Shown piece by piece: positions 9,060-19,756 of a DNA stretch of 64,000 bases. The notes beneath the pieces are model-generated. The model was not told the DNA's origin. It saw nothing but the letters and a program-made list of their open reading frames with translations, and searched no databases. This stretch comes from Paramarasmius palmivorus (taxonomy: Eukaryota > Basidiomycota > Agaricomycetes > Agaricales > Marasmiaceae): positions 558,001 through 622,000 of the forward strand of contig JAYKXP010000012.1 in NCBI GenBank assembly GCA_037176845.1. The letters run 5' to 3'. Position 1 is the first letter of the stretch. Each line of letters opens with the position of its first letter. The position numbers and the translations under genes were made by a program.

Positions 9060-10718
9060 ATGGACCCCGTCGTACTATGCAACAATTGCCAGCACGAATT
9101 CATTCCCGATGCTGAGATAAAGCATATCCCAATCATAGCCGAAGAAATGGTCAGGACAAACCAATTGCCTACTCCCGCAGACTTGCAGCAGGTACCCTTG
9201 TATCTTGAACAGGAAAATCGTGCGCTGGAGCGATGCGATCAGGAGATTGGGCGATTGGAGAAGGCGATGGAGCAGCTGAGAGCACGGAGAGCTGTTCTTG
9301 TGAGGCGGATTGAGCGTCGCAATAGTTGGATTTCGCCGATTCGGAGGCTACCGAACGAGATCCTCTATAAAATCTTCGCAATGGTCTGTCGTGGAAAGCA
9401 CGGGTATGGGCTTGATATCGTCGCGCAGGGAACATTATTTGCGCCTACCCTGTATCTCACCCATGTCTCCTGTCACTGGAGACAGGTCGTGAATGCGTCT
9501 GCGCGGCTATGGTGTTCGATGCGTATCTGCGGTCATTCATCAGCCTTGGCCCTGTTACGACACTATCTGACGATGTCAAAGGAATGTCCTTTAAACATTG
9601 AATTCATCTGGACGACTGTCAAAGGTGTTTTCAACATCCTTATGCCCCACCTTTCACGCATCGAAAGGCTCAGTTTCCACTGGAATCATACAGTATTCGA
9701 TGGGATATCCGTATCAGAACTTCCCTCCTTTGCTTCACTTCGCTTCCTGAACTGGAATCATACAACTATGGACAGTCTCCCAGCATGGTTCACGGATGCG
9801 TTCCGTACAGCGCCCAATCTCACCGACCTGACAATCTACTATGCTCCAGATGCCAATGAGCTCCCCTATCACCAATTGACACGTCTTGAGGTTTGGGGTT
9901 ACAGAGATTGGAGGAGTTTGATTACAACTCTCAGGCTCTGTCGTAGACTTCAACATCTGAAGGTCGAATTGCTTGCAGGGTCCGAAAACGATCTTCATGA
10001 TTCTCAGGTCGAATTGCCAATGTTGCGTCACCTCTCCGTCTCTTCTAATGCCCGCCACGGCTCCGGCATCGACGTCTTCACATTACCGTCGCTAATAACC
10101 ATATACGCTCGGGATATACTGTCCCTGGAGCCCTTTACACGCCTCATCCATCGTTCTGGGTGCAGTCTCGTGAAGTTTCGCTTTGCCCATTCTCCGGCAC
10201 ATCACAGCTCATCCACTGAGATTCACGAGTTCCTCTCAAAGTGTCCCCGGCTTACCGAGCTGAAGTTCTGCTACATACATGAGGATAGAGGTGCAGAAGA
10301 GACGCTAGCGGGCAGGCTCTTTGGGGCATACGACCGGCCGGAGATCACAGGGATACCAGGAGGATTCGCTCAGGGCGAGTCACCCACATCCAGTGACTCG
10401 GCGCCTTTGTCAAGCCGTGGATCCATAACCCCCAACTTGACGCTCATCCGTGTTTTTGACATTTGGCCTACAGCTACGAGTCAGGACCTCTTGGGTCTTC
10501 TGAGTAAGATTGAGTCATGGAATAAGCTCAGGATTAGGCATGCTGCGGCAGGAGTGTTGAAGCCTAAGAATGTTCTAGTGACGGTCAATCAGGGCATGTC
10601 TGCGCTCTGTTGGCCAACGCAAAAGACGGAGGATATAAATGGTATTAGGGCCAGAATAAGAGCGCTGAAGAAAGATGGCATAAGATGCGAATTCAAAATA
10701 ACGAGATCGAGTCAATAG
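9060..10718 (+). CDS. CxxC/coiled-coil F-box protein, subfamily B, copy 1
   Basis: A single coding exon of 552 residues. The ATG at 9060 (MDPVVLCNNCQHEF) is chosen over one at 8976 because the latter lies inside the predicted leader intron and because all sister copies begin this way. Layout: CxxC-QH motif at residues 7-12; coiled coil with the recurrent E-x-x-ALERCDQEIGRLEK pattern at about 50-88; F-box ISPIRRLPNEILYKIFAMVC from about 91; THVSCHWRQVV; then leucine-rich degenerate repeats, with the family element RSGCSLVKFRF and EFLSKCPRLTELKF near the end. Probable SCF substrate adaptor; the coiled coil could mediate dimerisation. Targets are unknown. Confidence 0.85.
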   Translation: MDPVVLCNNCQHEFIPDAEIKHIPIIAEEMVRTNQLPTPADLQQVPLYLEQENRALERCDQEIGRLEKAMEQLRARRAVLVRRIERRNSWISPIRRLPNEILYKIFAMVCRGKHGYGLDIVAQGTLFAPTLYLTHVSCHWRQVVNASARLWCSMRICGHSSALALLRHYLTMSKECPLNIEFIWTTVKGVFNILMPHLSRIERLSFHWNHTVFDGISVSELPSFASLRFLNWNHTTMDSLPAWFTDAFRTAPNLTDLTIYYAPDANELPYHQLTRLEVWGYRDWRSLITTLRLCRRLQHLKVELLAGSENDLHDSQVELPMLRHLSVSSNARHGSGIDVFTLPSLITIYARDILSLEPFTRLIHRSGCSLVKFRFAHSPAHHSSSTEIHEFLSKCPRLTELKFCYIHEDRGAEETLAGRLFGAYDRPEITGIPGGFAQGESPTSSDSAPLSSRGSITPNLTLIRVFDIWPTATSQDLLGLLSKIESWNKLRIRHAAAGVLKPKNVLVTVNQGMSALCWPTQKTEDINGIRARIRALKKDGIRCEFKITRSSQ

Positions 10719-11059
10719 TCTTCTCTCGTTTCTCATGTTTGTAACCCTCTGGTCTATTTAGCTTGTCATATCGTATTTCTTGTATATACCAGATATTTGA
10801 CACAATACAGTACATCCTTGCGATCGACAGTGTAGGACAAGTAGTACAGCGCTCAAAGTCGACGGTGAGCGCTTAATCTTATTTCTATTGGGATACCATC
10901 ACGTGCCACTGTTCGTGCAAATTTGCTCTTTTCTGACTTTCTCCGATGAGTCTACGCAGAGTCTACATCTGTGGGTCATCGGTGAGCTTACTTCCGTTGC
11001 GATTAGCTGCAAATGTCACCCATCTTACTGTTCATACCCCCAGCGACAAGCAGTGAGAC
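10719..11059. other. Intergenic with a 5' leader intron
   Basis: Between the first and second subfamily B copies. A probable leader intron spans 10982-11043 (catcg|gtgagctt...ccccag), sharing the exact exon end catcg with the preceding copy. It ends 16 bases before the ATG. Confidence 0.6.
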
Positions 11060-12655
11060 ATGGACTCCATCGTTTTGTGCAACAAATGCCAGCATGCGTT
11101 TTTCGATACTCAAATACATCCCTTTCCAGACACCCCCATCGACGCGCTACGTTCAAACCGATTTTTATCCGTTGCAGAAACGCATCAAGAAAAGCTGGAA
11201 TTGGAACTGAGAAGACGTGTACTGGAGCAATGTGATCAGGAGATTGCGCGTTTGGAGAAGGTGGTGCAACAGCTGAAAACACAGAGAAGTGTTCTCGCGG
11301 AGAGAATCGAACGTCACAGCAGTTTGATTTCGCCAATTCGGAGGCTGCCAATTGAGATCCTCGAGGAGATCTTTGAGTTGGTTTGTCACGATGACGATGG
11401 CTACGGCCTTGATACCACCTCAGCCGCCATGTGCTCCAAAGTAACGTTTGCACCCACCCTCTATCTCACACACGTCTCCTGTCACTGGAGACGTGTTGCG
11501 AGTGCATCTACGCGCTTATGGTCTTCAATTCGCATCTACCGTCATCTACCGTTTGATGTACTACGACATTACCTTGCCATGTCGAAAGAGTATCCACTAA
11601 ACATCGTACTCTCCAACTGTCAAGCTGAAGGCGTATTCAGCGTACTCTACCCTCACCTCCCTCGCATCAAACAGCTCAATTTTCAATACGCGTTCGATGC
11701 ATTCGATGAATTGGACATAAAAGAGCCGCTTTCCTTTGCTTCCCTTCGAGTCCTCGAGTGGGATGACACAAATCTCAACCACGATGACCTCCCAGACTGG
11801 CTCCCAGCAACCCTCCGCAAAGCACCCAGGCTCACACGAGTGAAGATTGGATATCTTCCGAATCAAGACAGCCTTCCATATCATCAGTTGACAGTCCTGG
11901 AGATTGCGTGGATCAAGGATTGGAACAGGCTGGTCACGATCCTTAGGCTTTGCACCAACCTTCAAACGCTGGAGGTCATAGTGTCCGGACGTGCAGAATA
12001 TGAAGTTGACCTGGATGTGCATGCCGAGTTGACAACATTGCGCTTCCTCTCCATCGACTTTGATGAGGACGCCGATCCCAGCTGCCTCCGGTCTCTTACG
12101 TTACCGTCGCTGACCTCCGTATTGGCCACCACAGCATTAGCATCAGCTCCTCTTGAACCCTTCACGAATCTCGTGCGTCGTTCCGGGTGCCGTCTCAGGG
12201 ACTTTGATTTGGAAGGGCCACGCATTGGCCACGGCTCCACTGCCGAATTTCGCGAGTTTTTCTCAGTTTGTCCTGAGCTTCAGGAGCTCTATCTCAGTGC
12301 CGTGGATGCCGATGCCGCGGAAGAGACACTTGCCCACAAGCTCTTCGACACGCACGACTCACAGGATATTTTGCCGCCCAATCTCAACTATATCCAAGTG
12401 TCGGAGACTCGAAATTCGATCCGGAATGATACGATGTTGGGCCTGCTGAGCAAGGTTGAGGTGTGGAACGAGCTCAGACATCGGCGTGGTGGGGCGTCGA
12501 AAGATGTCAAAGAGCTGGTACTTTCAGTCGGACCACACAATCATAGGTTAGATTGGCCGACAAGGGAGATGGAAGACACTTGGTCCAGGGTAGAGAAACT
12601 CGAGGAAGCAGGCGTAATATGTGACTTCGAAGTTCCGGAGCTAATCGATAAGTGA
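11060..12655 (+). CDS. CxxC/coiled-coil F-box protein, subfamily B, copy 2
   Basis: A single coding exon of 531 residues, the shortest of the five sisters. It begins MDSIVLCNKCQHAFF (CxxC-QH at residues 7-12). The coiled coil carries LEQCDQEIARLEKVVQQLK and is followed by the F-box ISPIRRLPIEILEEIFELVC and LTHVSCHWRRVASASTRLW. Leucine-rich C-terminal half with RSGCRLRDFDLEGP and EFFSVCPELQEL. It lies 341 bp downstream of copy 1 in the same direction and is its closest relative in leader and N-terminus, which indicates tandem duplication. Predicted SCF adaptor of unknown target. Confidence 0.86.
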   Translation: MDSIVLCNKCQHAFFDTQIHPFPDTPIDALRSNRFLSVAETHQEKLELELRRRVLEQCDQEIARLEKVVQQLKTQRSVLAERIERHSSLISPIRRLPIEILEEIFELVCHDDDGYGLDTTSAAMCSKVTFAPTLYLTHVSCHWRRVASASTRLWSSIRIYRHLPFDVLRHYLAMSKEYPLNIVLSNCQAEGVFSVLYPHLPRIKQLNFQYAFDAFDELDIKEPLSFASLRVLEWDDTNLNHDDLPDWLPATLRKAPRLTRVKIGYLPNQDSLPYHQLTVLEIAWIKDWNRLVTILRLCTNLQTLEVIVSGRAEYEVDLDVHAELTTLRFLSIDFDEDADPSCLRSLTLPSLTSVLATTALASAPLEPFTNLVRRSGCRLRDFDLEGPRIGHGSTAEFREFFSVCPELQELYLSAVDADAAEETLAHKLFDTHDSQDILPPNLNYIQVSETRNSIRNDTMLGLLSKVEVWNELRHRRGGASKDVKELVLSVGPHNHRLDWPTREMEDTWSRVEKLEEAGVICDFEVPELIDK

Positions 12656-13163
12656 TTCTTGGATAGGGAAGGGAAGTATGTATAGGTAACTTTTGATTCG
12701 TGTACCTTACTGGGTTCAAGGTGTTGAACGTTGAACGTTGAGCGCTTGAACATTGATCATGCGCCCAACCCCGGGTTAGTCCTTGGCTTTTTCGCTCTTT
12801 TCGCGTCGAATGTAATGTCATCGCCAACCATGTCCCTCAGGTTAGTATTGACCAACGAACCTATCTACATCTAGGCTGAGGTAGCGGGATTTTTTTTCGT
12901 TAGCACGGACCTTCAACTTGAATGCCCTTCGAGTGCGCGTCTCTGATTTTGTTAGACGCTCTAAACACAGACAGCTGGCATTGTGACACCGCACCTGGAC
13001 ACCGTGGATGGAGAGGAATTCTCACGTACTTGTTGTTCTACAACACCTTCAACAACCATACCCTAATACTCCCTGCGTCTCTTGTACATCTCTCACTAGG
13101 TGAGTAGCACATACTACTTTTACTCTGAACAACTTTTATTTCAAAAACCTTCAACTTAGCTTC
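12656..13163. other. Intergenic with a 5' leader intron
   Basis: Includes the 3' flank of copy 2 and the promoter of copy 3. A probable leader intron spans 13100-13159 (ctag|gtgagtag...acttag), ending 4 bases before the ATG. A short repeat-like stretch (gttgaacgttgaacgttgag) lies near 12720-12741. Confidence 0.55.
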
Positions 13164-14885
13164 ATGGACCCCATCGTGCTCTGCGACAGGTGCCAAACCC
13201 AGCTCCTTCCATCTATCACACGGCGTATACAATATTTTCCGGTTGTTTCCAACGACTTGCTACGCTCAGACATGGTGCCGACGAGTACAGACATGCAACA
13301 ACTCGTACATTCTCATATCAAAGAGGAAGAGTACGTACTAGCGAAATACGATCAGGAGATTTCCCGCCTGCACAAACTGGTAGAACGCCTCCAGGCACAA
13401 CGGTGTGCTCTTTTGGAGCAGGTCGAGCGTCGACAGAGTTGGCTTGCTCCAATTCGTAGATTACCGGACGAGATACTAGAAGAAGTCTTCGCCGCGGTCT
13501 ACCACGTCCCTAATCCTGATCCAGGCTATTCTCTCGACACTTCTGGTCTTTCCAAAGCGCAGATAGTGCCCACTGTAAACCTTACACACGTATCTCATCG
13601 TTGGAGACGGGTCGTCAGTGCATCTGTGCGACTGTGGTCTTCTATAAGGATTACACTACCGCCCAGATGCCAGGTTGATGTCGAAGCATTACTGAGACTT
13701 CACCTGGCCCAGTCAAAGCTGTATCCATTGGACATTGTGCTGTCCAACAACACAGTTGGTTCAGCCGACGAAGATCCGGAATTTTCCACCACCCTCCTTG
13801 CTCTCGGCATGCTTTCTCCGCACTTTTCACGCATTAGAAGCCTCAGTCTTTGGATACCCGAAGGCTTTCTTGGATTGATGTCCATTCCTCATCCTCTGGA
13901 TTTTCCTTTCTTGTACTGTTTTGAGAGCCGTTTCACGACGTTCTCAGAATGGTTCTTGGATGCCCTTTGTAGAGCACCTAGACTCGCCAATGTGAGCACC
14001 CGCGCTTTACTAGATCAAACCGAGTTTCCATATCATCAATTGACTTCACTAAACTTGAACGGCATCGAGAATTTGATCGATTTGCTGATGACGCTCAGGT
14101 GGTGCACAAGTCTTGAATCACTACAATTACATGATATCATTGCAGCTGAATCGGATATGTTTATGTTGGACACATGGAGCACTTGTGTCGAACTTCCGTT
14201 GCTACACCACCTCTCCATGATTTCGTGGACTGATGCGGTCCTGGTCTCTAATTTCCTTCGACAATTCAAGCTACCCCGACTGGCTTCTATCAAAATTACT
14301 ATGATGGACCAATGGGGAGAGGAATTGCCGGAGTGGGAGGACGACGCGCCATCGTTTGCAGCTTTTGCAGACCTCGTACGCGGTCCGAGATGTCACGTCA
14401 GGGAGTTTACGCTGCACACAAATTCCCTTCAATACTCGGATACTGATGTCCATGAATTTTTAATGCTGTCTTCCGAGCTCGTTCAGCTTGAAGTCAACAT
14501 AATCGCACACGGACATCAGGATGCGGGAACCTTCGCGTACACTCTCTTCGATGTACTCAGCAGACCGTTCTTGGGCTCAGTCTTGGCCCCCAATTTGGCG
14601 AAGATCAGTGTGGAGGAAACTGCCGCATCTGATGCATCCGATGCATTCAATGTACATCAGGAAACTGCCTTTCATATATTGGATATGGTCGAGTTGAGGA
14701 AGACTCGCCACAAAGGAGCTTCCAACCATTCAAAGAAAAGAACACCTTTGGAAATAATCGTTCAGTTCGGACCTGGGGGTTACTGGGAAGGATGCGACCA
14801 AACAGTCAGGAGATCTGTCAATGCAAGATTCCGAAAGCTCGCAGAAGATGGCATGAATTGCACCATTCGAGGGAGGATCCCTTGA
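13164..14885 (+). CDS. CxxC/coiled-coil F-box protein, subfamily B, copy 3
   Basis: A single coding exon of 573 residues starting MDPIVLCDRCQTQLLP, with CxxC at residues 7-10. The coiled coil (LAKYDQEISRLHKLVERLQ) precedes the F-box LAPIRRLPDEILEEVFAAVY and LTHVSHRWRRVVSASVRLW. C-terminal leucine-rich region with RGPRCHVREFTL and a final FRKLAEDGMNCTI that matches the ends of the sisters (KLADKGVKCCI, SLAKKSIRCYI). The DyP peroxidase gene follows convergently 117 bp downstream. Predicted SCF adaptor of unknown target. Confidence 0.86.
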   Translation: MDPIVLCDRCQTQLLPSITRRIQYFPVVSNDLLRSDMVPTSTDMQQLVHSHIKEEEYVLAKYDQEISRLHKLVERLQAQRCALLEQVERRQSWLAPIRRLPDEILEEVFAAVYHVPNPDPGYSLDTSGLSKAQIVPTVNLTHVSHRWRRVVSASVRLWSSIRITLPPRCQVDVEALLRLHLAQSKLYPLDIVLSNNTVGSADEDPEFSTTLLALGMLSPHFSRIRSLSLWIPEGFLGLMSIPHPLDFPFLYCFESRFTTFSEWFLDALCRAPRLANVSTRALLDQTEFPYHQLTSLNLNGIENLIDLLMTLRWCTSLESLQLHDIIAAESDMFMLDTWSTCVELPLLHHLSMISWTDAVLVSNFLRQFKLPRLASIKITMMDQWGEELPEWEDDAPSFAAFADLVRGPRCHVREFTLHTNSLQYSDTDVHEFLMLSSELVQLEVNIIAHGHQDAGTFAYTLFDVLSRPFLGSVLAPNLAKISVEETAASDASDAFNVHQETAFHILDMVELRKTRHKGASNHSKKRTPLEIIVQFGPGGYWEGCDQTVRRSVNARFRKLAEDGMNCTIRGRIP

Positions 14886-15002
14886 ACCCGTTGTGGATCG
14901 GCGAGTGAGGATATGGATGAAGGATGTAGCAGCGGAGACTGATATTTCTGCTGAGTCCAAGTACGAGTACTATCGTGGCAAGTATGGGTAACTCTATGTA
15001 TG

Positions 15003-16906
15003 TTACGTACCCCAGCCTTTTACCGTGCTGATACTAGGGATAAAGTAATACTCGCCCCCTCGGGAAGTGACAAAGAACTTCTGCTCATATGACACTACCG
15101 ATGGATCAATCTTCTTTGCAAAACCGTCGACCTCATACTTGTCGCCTTTCTTGTTGATTACTTGCATCGTAACCTCACCGTCTTGAGATATATCAACTTC
15201 TCCTTGCGTTCCTGTGACGGGCTTTGGTCCGCCAAGGATCGGATCCTGGCCTATTGGAAATATTCAGCATGTTTCTCGAGGTGGCTAGATTTACTAACCA
15301 ATCTTTTGAGGAACAAGGCCAGTGATAGGGAAGAAATCATTGTTGGCAAATCCTGCTTGTTGGCGGAAAAATCCATTGTCGATGGAGGACTGATAACAAA
15401 CGAAAAGAAGTCCGCGAGGACTTTTGGCATTCTCCCGTTCGGACGGAGAAAGTTTCGCCCACTCTTCGCGTTCCTTGTCTGATATCTGAAGCGGGATTGA
15501 GCAGCGAATATTCTCCAATTCATGTTACACACCTCATCCCCATATGGAATACCTGCTCGAACAAGTACAGAGGCATCGAGATACTCTTTGCTTACAATAG
15601 GCTGCAGTTGTCTAGGGGCAGTTTTCCGAACATGAGCGGAGAAAGGGCAACGACCGTTTGGCTCCGTATAGTCAAAGTTGTTGATATAGTCTGGCTGCAG
15701 ATACTTCGTATCTTCTCTATATGGACTAAGGGCAAGTGGCACGCCCTAATGAGATATCAGTATATCTGACCGAGCTAAAATGCGATCGCGATGAACGATG
15801 TCTTACCGACTTGAAACGCCCGACGATCCTAGCTCCGAAGAGTCCCTTTCGCTCGTCTTCATCGAGAGGTTTGTCCCCTGGCACATTGGCTGGAATGAAC
15901 GTCCAATTTTGGTTCGTATAGTCTTCGAGGAAGAGTACATTCTGCTCCAGTTTGCGGAACACCATGAAGGAACCTTCCTTTGTGAATGTGGGTCGCATGC
16001 CCTTCACATCATAGACAGGGTCACCAGGAAATCCCAAGACAAGAACACCAGGTTTGACGACACGCTGACCTGGCTTAGGATGGACAATCTCCCTGTACAC
16101 ACGTCAGAAAAAAGGTACAAACAGGAGCAGAGGATGGCGTACTTCGGCGCAGGTTGGGAAATACCATCTCTCCATCCAAAATGCTCAGCTTCCCCGGGAC
16201 GGACACGGCCTTCGTACGTGCACAATACTGTGACAGAGTCCTTGAATATGATTTTGATCCCATCCATTGCCTTTTTGCACGTCTCTTCCGCTGAAAGAGG
16301 AAGTTAGCATGTTGCTCCCGAAGAAAGGAATCGTATCGACACACTCCTTGCGGTGACAACAACGATACCATCGTTTACACCGTCACCATTGAAGACAGGA
16401 TCATATTCACGCATGTCACCAAGCTGGGCTTTCTCGTTGATAAGGGATCCTTGATCAAAGTGTGGCTCGTTCAGTTTTTCGGTTATGCCCAATGCTTTGA
16501 GGCCTGACTTTGTGATCGCGAAACCATACGAAACGATGTCGAGATTGGCCCCTCCAGACTTGTCAATTGCATCAATGTTCAACGCAGTCTGTGCAGAGCT
16601 AGTGATCATGGGAGCATAGACACCAAGGGCCTTTCGAAATTGGACCACATTGGTGATCTTAAAGAACATAAATTGCTCCCATCGCTAAGCATACATCAGA
16701 ATGATTAACCTGGAGATAAAAAAGGTCAAGGGCGGACACACCTTCGGAAACATGAAGATAACATCGCCCTGAACATTGTTGAGGTCGGGTAATGGAGTGC
16801 CATCGTCGGCTGTCGTCTTGTGCTCCCCGAGCAGAACATGAGGGACCGGTACGAGAGCACGTCTCTTCAGAAGGCTGGGCTTGGGGATCACCTGAGCAGT
16901 ATGCAT
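15003..16906 (-). CDS. DyP-type heme peroxidase
   Basis: Seven minus-strand exons, 16742-16906, 16345-16684, 16143-16290, 15807-16092, 15533-15745, 15299-15485 and 15003-15250, encode 528 residues in the DyP size range. Diagnostic features are the GxxDG motif as GWRDG (about residue 208, catalytic Asp), the proximal heme-ligand His in CPFSAHVRKTAPR (about residue 351), Arg in VRAGIPYG, and DNGFFRQQAGFANN near the C-terminus. DyP enzymes use hydrogen peroxide to oxidise phenols, dyes and lignin-derived compounds. The N-terminus (MHTAQVIPKPSLLKRR) is not a clear signal peptide, so secretion is uncertain; a propeptide or a missed upstream exon is possible. All junctions are gt/ag. It sits antisense within the tandem F-box array. 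Confidence 0.93.
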
Positions 16907-18073
16907 TGTATGGAGTATGGAGGAAGAGATAAGGACAAAAGCCCGTCATTTTAAAGCTTTCCAAACTAAAATCACGTCTTGTGCCACTCTTCCACCGATT
17001 AAATCAGCTGTTGGCTGAGCGCCCCGCAGAGAACGGTACGAATCTCCAATGTGACGACAAGAATCGTCAGTTGAGCACGTTCTTGGAGCGTTTGAGGGCC
17101 AGATTGCAGTAAGAGGGTACAGGTACCATTCTAGTTGCTAAACCTTATCGGCAAACCGTCGATAAACCGAACACGTTGGATGAGTTATTCGCTTTGTTTG
17201 GCGTACGCCTAAAGTGACTGGGAACGCTACTTCAGCCTTCGACCAGTGGAGGGAACAGAAAAGCTGCAACCTTTCGAAGTGAAGGCTACCGACCCATAAA
17301 GCGTGACATGTTCGTTCAGATACCTCAAATGGCGGTCGGAAGTCATGGTTTCGGGGTGCATCAGCCTGTCACAAGTTGACCTCATGACGAGCCTAAGACC
17401 CACAACGGACCACCTGCAGTGACTACATGACTTGCATCTGCTTCGTTTGAGGTAAAACATCCCCTTTTGTACGTGGAATATTCCAGTGGGGTGCAATTGA
17501 ACACACTGAGCTTCGGGAAGCCTAGACCGTAGGGAGACCCACTCCCAGGAAAGGTGGTCGCACATCGCTGGTTTACAAAACCTATGAAGCGATTTCAGAA
17601 GCATTGATGACAAGAGCATGAGGGACATACGTACATTCATGCTTTCAACGGAGTCTCCAGTCGTTGATCACAGCTACAGTGACGAAGCTCCCTGGAATTC
17701 CGATGGAGGAACGTCCAACCGAAGCCTTCAATCCACGGCTGAAGCTCTAGCCTCTGAAAATCTGAAGGGCTAAGCCTGAGGTTGAAACATCCTGCTGGAG
17801 ACCTGTAGCTGGGTAGTCAGATCTGAGAAGACCAATGGTGTAGAATGTTGGCGGTATAGTTGCTATTGGGATGTCTGGATTTGTCTGAGGTTCAGGAAGA
17901 TAAGTAGGCTGATCACGCTCAAAGTCCCGCACACATCCGAGTGTTGGCGGGAATTTCCCACGCACTACTTCTCTTGTCCTGCCTCCATTCAGTGAGTTGC
18001 TCTCGGTGAGTTATGATAAGATTACGGCCTAGCTCTGTTTACGATTTATTCGATTCTAAAGGAAAGCGGAGTT
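16907..18073. other. Long intergenic region
   Basis: About 1.2 kb without a supported gene. Open frames on the minus strand (for example 17227-17640) have no recognisable domain and no splice partners. The right end holds the promoter of the next F-box gene and a probable leader intron 18006-18066 (tctcg|gtgagtta...ggaaag), ending 7 bases before the ATG. Confidence 0.5.
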
Positions 18074-19756
18074 ATGGGTTCGAATGTACTAACACCATGC
18101 GACAAGTGTCAACACGATTTCATTAGGAGCACGCAAATAATACATGCCATACCCACTTTTTCCGACGCCGTACTACGATTCAACATACTGCCATCTCACG
18201 CAGAAGCACAAGAGATCCTTTCAAGTATCGAGTTAGAGGAACATGCGCTGGAGAAATACGATCAGGAGATGACCCGTTTACAGAAAATGCTGGAGGTGCT
18301 GGAGCACAAGCGACGGGCTCTTTCGCTGCGGATTGAGCGTCGGCGGAGTTTGCTTGCCCCGATTCGCAGGCTACCCATCGATATCCTCGAAAGAATCTTT
18401 TCGTGGGTCTCTTCCCCGGATTACTCCCTGAATATCCACCCCTATACCTCCAGTTGGGCATACGGGTTTCGAGTGCCCCCAAAGACTCCAACTATCGCAC
18501 TCACCCACATATGCCAACACTGGAGACAGGTCATCAACGAGTCTCCGCAGTTGTGGTCGTCAATTAGTATATCAATTCCGTCTGAACGCAAGGACGCTAT
18601 TGAACACATGTTAGGACTCCACCTCGCCAGATCGAAGGAATGTGCATTGGACATCAGCCTCAGTGCTAGTTACTTTGGAAAGGACAACCCCGATCATACA
18701 ACAACCCTCGCAGTTCTGGATATGCTTTATCCTCACTTTTACCGTATCGCCGATCTCGATATCTGGATTCCTGCAGGTGCATTCGAGGCTGCACCACATC
18801 CATTATCCTTACCTTCCCTTTTGTCGTTTCATGCTTCTCTTACCCTACTCCCCGAATGGTTTCGTGTTGTCCTTCTTCATGCACCGAGACTTACCAGCAT
18901 ACATGTTGACGCTCTGCCCTATCAGACCCAGATGATACCCTATCATCAGTTGACGGTGCTTGATGTTCTGAGAGTTGAGTTCTTCACGGACCTACTCTCA
19001 GCGCTCAGGTTGTGTACCAGCCTCCGGTCCCTGAAGTTCGGAACTGCTTTCGCTGGTAACCCGGATACTCGACATGGCCCACAGGAACTAGCATCATTAT
19101 GTCATCTGTCATTCAACTCCTTCGCAGACAAAAACCCCATTCCTGTGATTCTCCGATCTTTCAAGTTACCACAGCTTGCTTCGTTGAATGTACACGTAGG
19201 ATCGCAAAACACACAAGAGTTCTCGTCGGCGTCCCTCATACCCTTCATAGACCTGATACACCGTTCGCGATGTTCTCTTAGGCATTTTGCGCTGGACATT
19301 CCATGCCTGCATCTGCCCGGGGCAGAGATTCGAGAGTTTCTCCACTTGTGCCCCAAGCTTGTTCGGCTCCGAGTAGATATGTTCAGATTAGACGGGGAAG
19401 GTGCAAGAAACCAAGATACGGTTGTATACCAATTCTTGGATATACTTCGGACATCTTTACCTGATGCGCAGACTCTACTCAATCCCAATTTGGCAGAGGT
19501 CACCCTACGCGAAACGCTTTACGCTCGTATTGACCATACAACCGCCTTCGCTCTCCTTGACATGATCGAGGCAAGGAGAGATCTTGGGTTAGTTATTTCA
19601 AAGAGCAAAAGAGTCCGCCAAAGTTTGACCTTCGATATCAATCTTGGGATGAAGCCCCAGGAGGTTTCACCAGAGGTTGTCGAAGCTGTTGATGCCAGAA
19701 TACTGAAACTGGCAGATAAGGGCGTAAAGTGTTGTATTGCTTGGGCCAATCCTTAG
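18074..19756 (+). CDS. CxxC/coiled-coil F-box protein, subfamily B, copy 4
   Basis: A single coding exon of 560 residues starting MGSNVLTPCDKCQHDF, with CxxC-QH at residues 9-14, two positions later than in copies 1-3. The coiled coil (LEKYDQEMTRLQKMLEVLE) leads to the F-box LAPIRRLPIDILERIFSWVS and LTHICQHWRQVINESPQLW. The C-terminal leucine-rich part contains RSRCSLRHFALDIPC and EFLHLCPKLVRLR. It is separated from copy 3 by the antisense DyP gene and 1.2 kb of apparently empty DNA. Predicted SCF adaptor of unknown target. Confidence 0.86.
   Translation: MGSNVLTPCDKCQHDFIRSTQIIHAIPTFSDAVLRFNILPSHAEAQEILSSIELEEHALEKYDQEMTRLQKMLEVLEHKRRALSLRIERRRSLLAPIRRLPIDILERIFSWVSSPDYSLNIHPYTSSWAYGFRVPPKTPTIALTHICQHWRQVINESPQLWSSISISIPSERKDAIEHMLGLHLARSKECALDISLSASYFGKDNPDHTTTLAVLDMLYPHFYRIADLDIWIPAGAFEAAPHPLSLPSLLSFHASLTLLPEWFRVVLLHAPRLTSIHVDALPYQTQMIPYHQLTVLDVLRVEFFTDLLSALRLCTSLRSLKFGTAFAGNPDTRHGPQELASLCHLSFNSFADKNPIPVILRSFKLPQLASLNVHVGSQNTQEFSSASLIPFIDLIHRSRCSLRHFALDIPCLHLPGAEIREFLHLCPKLVRLRVDMFRLDGEGARNQDTVVYQFLDILRTSLPDAQTLLNPNLAEVTLRETLYARIDHTTAFALLDMIEARRDLGLVISKSKRVRQSLTFDINLGMKPQEVSPEVVEAVDARILKLADKGVKCCIAWANP

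Noticed and set aside
17227..17640. 137-codon minus-strand frame in the long gap after DyP
   Set aside because: No domain, no splice partner, composition not convincing; treated as chance.
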